Origin: DASUVJ01 sp036378995 | GTDB taxonomy: Bacteria > Patescibacteriota > Saccharimonadia > Saccharimonadales > Saccharimonadaceae | Assembly: GCA_036378995.1 (NCBI GenBank) | Contig: DASUVJ010000010.1 | Span: forward strand, 1 to 9,955 | Direction of reading: 5' to 3' | DNA length: 9,955 nt | Shown here: positions 6,213 through 9,955 of the stretch, one piece after another | Numbering within the stretch: position 1 is the first letter of the stretch | How the letters are laid out: each line of letters opens with the position of its first letter | Program-made: the position numbers and the translations under genes | The notes under the pieces: model-generated | Database searches by the model: none | Seen by the model: only the letters and a program-made list of their open reading frames with translations | Told to the model about the DNA's origin: nothing

Positions 6213-7483
6213 TGAGCACGTTCGTTTTTAAGGACTACAGATTTGACGAGCAGTCGGCGACCGCTACGTTCCATTACGGGTTTGACGATGGTACCGAATA
6301 CGAAGAGAAGGTGACATTCAAAGACGTCAAACCCGGTTATAATGCCGAAGTTTTGGACCGCGCATTATTCCTTAGCTTCATCTTGGCGGGTACGTCGTAT
6401 TTTAAGACGTTTCCAACACCGAACGTAGTATTTGAAAAGGGCGGCCTGGACGACTGGCAAGCCGAATTTTTGAACGCTGTCTATCAAGAAGGGCTGAGCC
6501 AGTTTGCCTTTGAAAACAACCTTCGCAGACAAGATTTGGCGCAGTTCTCTGCAGTCGGAACACATCTTCAGGCTACGGCCTATGATGGCGAGGGCGTTAT
6601 CGCGCTACAGAGCGGTGGGAAAGACTCGCTGCTGACCGCCTCGCTTCTTAACGAGAAGAATACAGGCTTTACTTCTTGGTATATTGCCAATTCCGCGCAT
6701 TACCCGGCACTGCTTGATACGCTGGGAGCTCCGCTGCGTACGGCACTTCGTGTCATTGACCGCGAGAAACTTATCGATGCAAGCTCCCGTGGCGGGCGTA
6801 ACGGACATGTCCCGGTGACATATATTGTTGCGTCGTATGCGCTTATTGATGCTGTTTTGCACGGTTCTAACACATTACTGCTTTCTATCGGACACGAAGG
6901 CGAGGAGCCGCATGATTGGATTGACGACCTCCCGGTTAATCACCAGTGGTCGAAAACATGGCCGGCCGAACAAAAATTTGCCGAGTATGTTCGCCGTTAC
7001 CTCTCGCCGGACATCCGCATCGGATCTCCGCTGCGCAGCTTCAGTGAACTTAAAATCGCAGAACTATTCGTTGCTCATGCGTGGGAGAAATACGGCCACA
7101 CGTTCAGTTCGTGCAACCGCGCCAATTACATGCAGGGTGCAGACAATACACAGCTGAAGTGGTGTGGCGAGTGTCCAAAGTGTGCGAATTCGTTCATCTT
7201 GTTTGCGCCGTTCTTGCCGGCCGAGGAGCTGAAAAGCTTGTTCAATGGTCAGGATTTGTTTGAAAAGCCGCTTCTTACCGAAACGTTCAAAGGTCTGCTT
7301 GGTATCGACGGTGTCATGAAGCCGTTTGAATGCGTCGGTGAAACGGACGAGCTGCGCCGGGCATATCACATGGCCATGGCGCGAGGTGGCTATAAGCCGG
7401 TGCCATTTGACGTGCCGGACTCCGATTTTGATTACGAGAAGCGCTACGATTCCCAGGGTTGGGCGAACGAAATGGTACAATAA
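6212..7483 (+). CDS. murL: MurL-like UDP-MurNAc-L-Ala-L-Glu epimerase
   Basis: The 423-residue protein has an N-terminal beta-rich part (FKDYRFDEQSATATFHYGFDDG) resembling MurL as I remember it. An ATP-pyrophosphatase loop SGGKDS follows at residues 134-139, and near the C-terminal side is a Cys cluster: Cys301 and WCGECPKC with Cys318, Cys321 and Cys324. MurL, described in Xanthomonas oryzae, uses ATP to invert the terminal L-Glu of UDP-MurNAc-L-Ala-L-Glu to D-Glu. The start ATG overlaps the preceding stop (TAATG), with AGGAG 7 bases before it, so translation is coupled to the ligase and joint function is likely. The SGGKDS loop alone would also fit other PP-loop enzymes such as tRNA-thiolation or QueC-type proteins, but the overall architecture and the neighbour favour MurL. 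There is no membrane segment; it should be cytoplasmic. Confidence 0.8.
   Translation: MSTFVFKDYRFDEQSATATFHYGFDDGTEYEEKVTFKDVKPGYNAEVLDRALFLSFILAGTSYFKTFPTPNVVFEKGGLDDWQAEFLNAVYQEGLSQFAFENNLRRQDLAQFSAVGTHLQATAYDGEGVIALQSGGKDSLLTASLLNEKNTGFTSWYIANSAHYPALLDTLGAPLRTALRVIDREKLIDASSRGGRNGHVPVTYIVASYALIDAVLHGSNTLLLSIGHEGEEPHDWIDDLPVNHQWSKTWPAEQKFAEYVRRYLSPDIRIGSPLRSFSELKIAELFVAHAWEKYGHTFSSCNRANYMQGADNTQLKWCGECPKCANSFILFAPFLPAEELKSLFNGQDLFEKPLLTETFKGLLGIDGVMKPFECVGETDELRRAYHMAMARGGYKPVPFDVPDSDFDYEKRYDSQGWANEMVQ
7473..7481 (+). promoter_or_regulatory. Possible internal promoter over the murL stop, next to prfB
   Basis: TGG plus TACAAT forms a TGn-extended -10 box ending at 7481, 8 bases before the prfB ATG. 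No -35 match is visible. Transcription would start at or within a base or two of the ATG at 7490, giving a leaderless prfB mRNA. In keeping with that, prfB lacks a clear Shine-Dalgarno site. The codons ATG GTA CAA TAA that make up the motif are also the end of murL, so part of the match could be coincidence. Confidence 0.4.
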
Positions 7484-7489
7484 AACCTT

Positions 7490-8572
7490 ATGCAACCGCT
7501 CCAGAAACGTGTCACATTACTACAAAAAGAGATCGCCGACGCGTACGATCAGCTTAACATCGATGAAAAAGCTGCCGCTGCTGCCAGGCTGGAAGAAGAG
7601 CTGAGCGCTCCCGAAATCTGGAATAACCCGGCATATGCCCAAGAGAAGAGCAAGCAGCTGGCTGCCATGAATGCGATGGTGGCGCCGTGGCAGACGCTGA
7701 AAGCGCAGGTGAGTGATATCGATGAGCTTATGGCGCTTGGCGACGATAGTCTGTTGATCGAATTTGAAGGCCAGGTCTTTGCGTTGGAGAACGAATTTGC
7801 CGATCGTAAAAAGGAACTTCTCTTTAACGGTGAATACGATGATCATAACGCGCTGATCCGCCTAAGTGCTGGCGTAGGTGGCACGGACGCGCAGGACTTC
7901 ACTGAAATGCTAGAACGCATGTATCTTCGCTGGGCGGAAAAGGCTGGTATCGACGCGAAGCTTGTCGAGCGCTCTGCGGGTGAGGAGGCTGGAATTAAGA
8001 GCGCCGTCATTGAAGTGAGCGGTCCGTACGCGTATGGCAGGCTCCGTAGCGAGAACGGTGTGCATCGTCTGGTGCGATTGAGCCCGTTCAATAGTGATAA
8101 CCTTCGTCAGACCAGTTTTGCGCTTGTTGAAGTACTGCCGCAGATCGACACACCTGAAGAAGTCGTAATTGCGGACGGTGATTTAAAAATCGATGTGTAC
8201 CGCGCTGGCGGCCACGGAGGCCAGTCGGTTAATACGACTGACTCTGCGGTCCGTATTACGCATGTTCCCACTGGTATTGTCGTGGCGATCCAAAATGAGC
8301 GGTCACAGCTGCAAAACAAAGAAATGGCAATGAAGATTCTCCGCTCAAAACTAGCACAACTCCAGCTAGAGCAGCACGCCGAGAGCATCGGCGAGCTCCA
8401 AGCAGGGGAGTCGGCCAACTGGGGAAGTCAAATTCGTAATTATGTTCTGCACCCGTATACATTAGTCAAAGACACCCGCACAAAATACGAGGAGCGTGAT
8501 GCTCAAGGGGTGCTCGACGGCAAGATCGATGGTTTTATGACGGCCTATCTTGAGGCGCAACTTCAGGGTTAG
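7490..8572 (+). CDS. prfB: Peptide chain release factor 2 (RF2)
   Basis: RF2 reads UAA and UGA stop codons in the ribosomal A site and triggers peptide release. The 360-residue protein has the RF2-specific recognition tripeptide SPF at 198-200 and the catalytic GGQ at 243-245 within YRAGGHGGQSVNTTDSAVR. Its N-terminal domain (SAPEIWNNPAYAQEK) is also typical. Many bacteria carry a programmed +1 frameshift near codon 25 of prfB; here the frame is continuous from the ATG, so that autoregulation is absent. Its presence indicates that UGA is a stop codon, unlike in Gracilibacteria and Absconditabacteria, which recode UGA. It begins 6 bases after murL with no good Shine-Dalgarno site (see the extended -10 box at 7473) and ends in TAG. 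Confidence 0.97.
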   Translation: MQPLQKRVTLLQKEIADAYDQLNIDEKAAAAARLEEELSAPEIWNNPAYAQEKSKQLAAMNAMVAPWQTLKAQVSDIDELMALGDDSLLIEFEGQVFALENEFADRKKELLFNGEYDDHNALIRLSAGVGGTDAQDFTEMLERMYLRWAEKAGIDAKLVERSAGEEAGIKSAVIEVSGPYAYGRLRSENGVHRLVRLSPFNSDNLRQTSFALVEVLPQIDTPEEVVIADGDLKIDVYRAGGHGGQSVNTTDSAVRITHVPTGIVVAIQNERSQLQNKEMAMKILRSKLAQLQLEQHAESIGELQAGESANWGSQIRNYVLHPYTLVKDTRTKYEERDAQGVLDGKIDGFMTAYLEAQLQG

Positions 8573-8597
8573 CAGCCGTGAATGCTTATGCTATACT
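8569..8597 (+). promoter_or_regulatory. Promoter for ftsE, probably giving a leaderless mRNA
   Basis: TTAGCA (8569-8574, 4 of 6 matches to TTGACA, overlapping the prfB stop) is followed by 17 bases and TATACT (8592-8597), preceded by TGC, an extended -10. The box ends 10 bases before the ftsE ATG at 8608, so the transcript would begin 0-4 bases before the start codon. No Shine-Dalgarno site is present in the bases between, which agrees with leaderless translation. Confidence 0.65.
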
Positions 8598-8607
8598 AAT
8601 TTAAGTA

Positions 8608-9291
8608 ATGATTCTTCTAGATAGGGTTACAAAATCATATGGCAGCGACAGTAAGCCAGCGATAAATCGCGTGAGTTTGCATGTTGAGCCAAACGAATTC
8701 GTCATTTTGGTCGGTACTAGCGGCGCCGGAAAAACGACGCTTCTTCGCTTGCTGACCCGCGAAGAAAAGCCGACCAGCGGCAAAATCGTTGTTGGCGGTA
8801 TCGACTATGACACGCTAAAAGACAAGCATATCCCGCTGCTTCGCCGCAAGATCGGGGTCGTCTTCCAGGACTTCAAGCTTTTGCCGCAGCGCACTGTTTT
8901 TGAGAACGTCGCTTTTGCGCTCGAAATCGCCGGCATGACTAACCGCGAAATCAAAAGCACTGTTCCTAAAGTGATCGAACTCGTCGGTCTGACTGGGAAG
9001 GAAAAGAACTTTCCACACCAGCTTTCTGGTGGTGAACGCCAGCGCGTGGCGATTGCTCGTGCCGTCGTGCGTCAGCCGAAGATCCTCATTGCGGACGAGC
9101 CGACTGGTAACCTCGATCCGAAACACAGCTGGGATATTGTTCGTCTGCTCGAGAAGATCAATAAGTATGGCACGACCGTACTGCTAACGACGCACAACGT
9201 CGAAATCGTCAACAAACTTAAACGCCGCGTCGTGACACTTGAGCACGGCAAAATCACAAGCGACCAAGCACAGGGGAGTTACCGACAGTAA
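8608..9291 (+). CDS. ftsE: Cell division ATP-binding protein FtsE
   Basis: FtsE is the cytoplasmic ATPase of the FtsEX complex, which turns ATP hydrolysis into a signal for peptidoglycan hydrolases at the division site rather than transporting a substrate. All ABC motifs are intact in the 227 residues: Walker A GTSGAGKTT (36-44), Q-loop Gln87 in VVFQDFKLLPQRTVFENV (a sequence typical of FtsE), signature LSGGERQRVAIARA (139-152), Walker B ILIADEPT (159-166) and switch His196. Length is normal. It follows prfB after 35 bases that contain its own promoter and overlaps ftsX by one base (TAATG), so the two are translationally coupled. It is the first gene of a transcript that may also receive readthrough from prfB. 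Confidence 0.97.
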   Translation: MILLDRVTKSYGSDSKPAINRVSLHVEPNEFVILVGTSGAGKTTLLRLLTREEKPTSGKIVVGGIDYDTLKDKHIPLLRRKIGVVFQDFKLLPQRTVFENVAFALEIAGMTNREIKSTVPKVIELVGLTGKEKNFPHQLSGGERQRVAIARAVVRQPKILIADEPTGNLDPKHSWDIVRLLEKINKYGTTVLLTTHNVEIVNKLKRRVVTLEHGKITSDQAQGSYRQ

Positions 9292-9955
9292 TGGCTGCCA
9301 AACGAAAACTAGACGCCAAAGCTTTTGCACAGCAAAAACGCAAACGCCGCCAGTGGCTGACGTTTGTCCGCATGTGTCGTTATGGTGTAAACAATTTTAC
9401 GCGTAATACATGGCTGACAATTGCCGCGACTGCCGTCATGACCATTACGCTATTGATCGTATTCGTGACCCTAGCTGCCCGTAACGTTCTTGTTGATACT
9501 ATCGGCGAAATCCGTGACAAGGTGAACGTATCTATTTACGTAAAAACGGATACGACCAAGCACGATTCAGATAAGATTCTTACTGATCTTCGCAAGCTCG
9601 AATCCGTAAAGCGCGTCGATTATATCAGCCCTGAACAAGCCAGGGAAGACTTTGCAAATGCTAATAAAAAAGATGCCGGCTCGCTTGATGCGCTGAATGA
9701 GGCTACTAACAAGCTGCCGGGGACCTTTAGTATTAACCCTGTCGACATCAATGACACGAGTGAACTCCGTGAATTCGTCGAGAATAACCCGACCGTTAAA
9801 GAGAATATTCATCCGGAACGCCAGCCGTCATTTGCAGGCGACCGTAAAACAGCAATCGAAAATATCGGCCGAACCGTAGCATTCGCTGAGCGCGCCGGAC
9901 TTATCGCAAGCGTCATTTTTATCGCTATTTCATCCCTGATTGTCTTTAATACCAT
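9291..9955 (+). CDS. ftsX: Cell division protein FtsX (partial, continues past the window)
   Basis: FtsX is the membrane partner of FtsE; its outer loop contacts and activates wall hydrolases. The frame opens with ATG at 9291 inside the ftsE stop (AGGGGAG at 9272-9278 is a distant ribosome site) and stays open for 221 codons to the window end. A Lys/Arg-rich cytoplasmic head (about residues 1-40) precedes the first membrane span (WLTIAATAVMTITLLIVFVTLAA). The extracellular domain starts DKVNVSIYVK and includes SVKRVDYISPEQAREDF, a sequence typical of FtsX. A second span (AGLIASVIFIAISSLIVFN) is reached at the window edge. The remaining C-terminal spans are missing only because the window stops. 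Confidence 0.93.
   Translation, partial: MAAKRKLDAKAFAQQKRKRRQWLTFVRMCRYGVNNFTRNTWLTIAATAVMTITLLIVFVTLAARNVLVDTIGEIRDKVNVSIYVKTDTTKHDSDKILTDLRKLESVKRVDYISPEQAREDFANANKKDAGSLDALNEATNKLPGTFSINPVDINDTSELREFVENNPTVKENIHPERQPSFAGDRKTAIENIGRTVAFAERAGLIASVIFIAISSLIVFNT

Noticed and set aside
7490..7570. Programmed +1 frameshift in prfB
   Set aside because: The frame is open from the ATG through the SPF and GGQ motifs with no in-frame stop near codon 25, so no frameshift is needed.

Overview
The window reads as part of the chromosome of a small-genome bacterium. My best guess is Candidatus Saccharibacteria (TM7) or a close relative in the Candidate Phyla Radiation. The reasons are gene content and style: a secA / M16 peptidase / murD-like / murL-like / prfB / ftsEX block, very tight gene packing, mid-range base composition and an RF2-type release factor (so UGA is a stop codon). 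This assignment comes from recognising protein families, not from a search.

Layout. At 71-2689 is secA, the motor ATPase of the Sec translocase, with a -10 box upstream. At 2706-3534 sits a distinctly GC-rich unit on the minus strand. It holds a terminator hairpin, a gene for a 219-residue single-pass membrane protein I do not recognise, a strong Shine-Dalgarno site, a 5' hairpin and a near-perfect sigma70 promoter. Its codon use (every Lys AAG, every Ile ATC, every Asn AAC) is that of a high-GC actinobacterium or actinophage, unlike its neighbours. At 3629-9955 is a compact plus-strand run: an M16 metallopeptidase (TTG start), a MurD-type ligase, a MurL-type epimerase, prfB, ftsE and the 5' two-thirds or so of ftsX, which runs off the window.

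How the genes fit together. The murD-like and murL-like genes overlap by one base. This suggests the alternative peptidoglycan route known from Xanthomonas, in which MurD2 adds L-Glu to UDP-MurNAc-L-Ala and MurL then inverts that residue to D-Glu, so glutamate racemase is not needed. FtsEX is the ABC-type complex that controls wall hydrolysis at division. SecA exports proteins and RF2 ends translation at UAA/UGA. The theme is envelope building and growth. secA-prfB and prfB-ftsE-ftsX neighbourhoods are known in Gram-positive bacteria; here the peptidase, the two mur genes and the foreign-looking gene lie between secA and prfB.

The points most worth a second look are the foreign-looking membrane-protein cassette, the MurD2-MurL pair in a probable reduced-genome epibiont, and a set of extended -10 promoters, two of which lie so close to the start codons of prfB and ftsE that leaderless mRNAs are likely.
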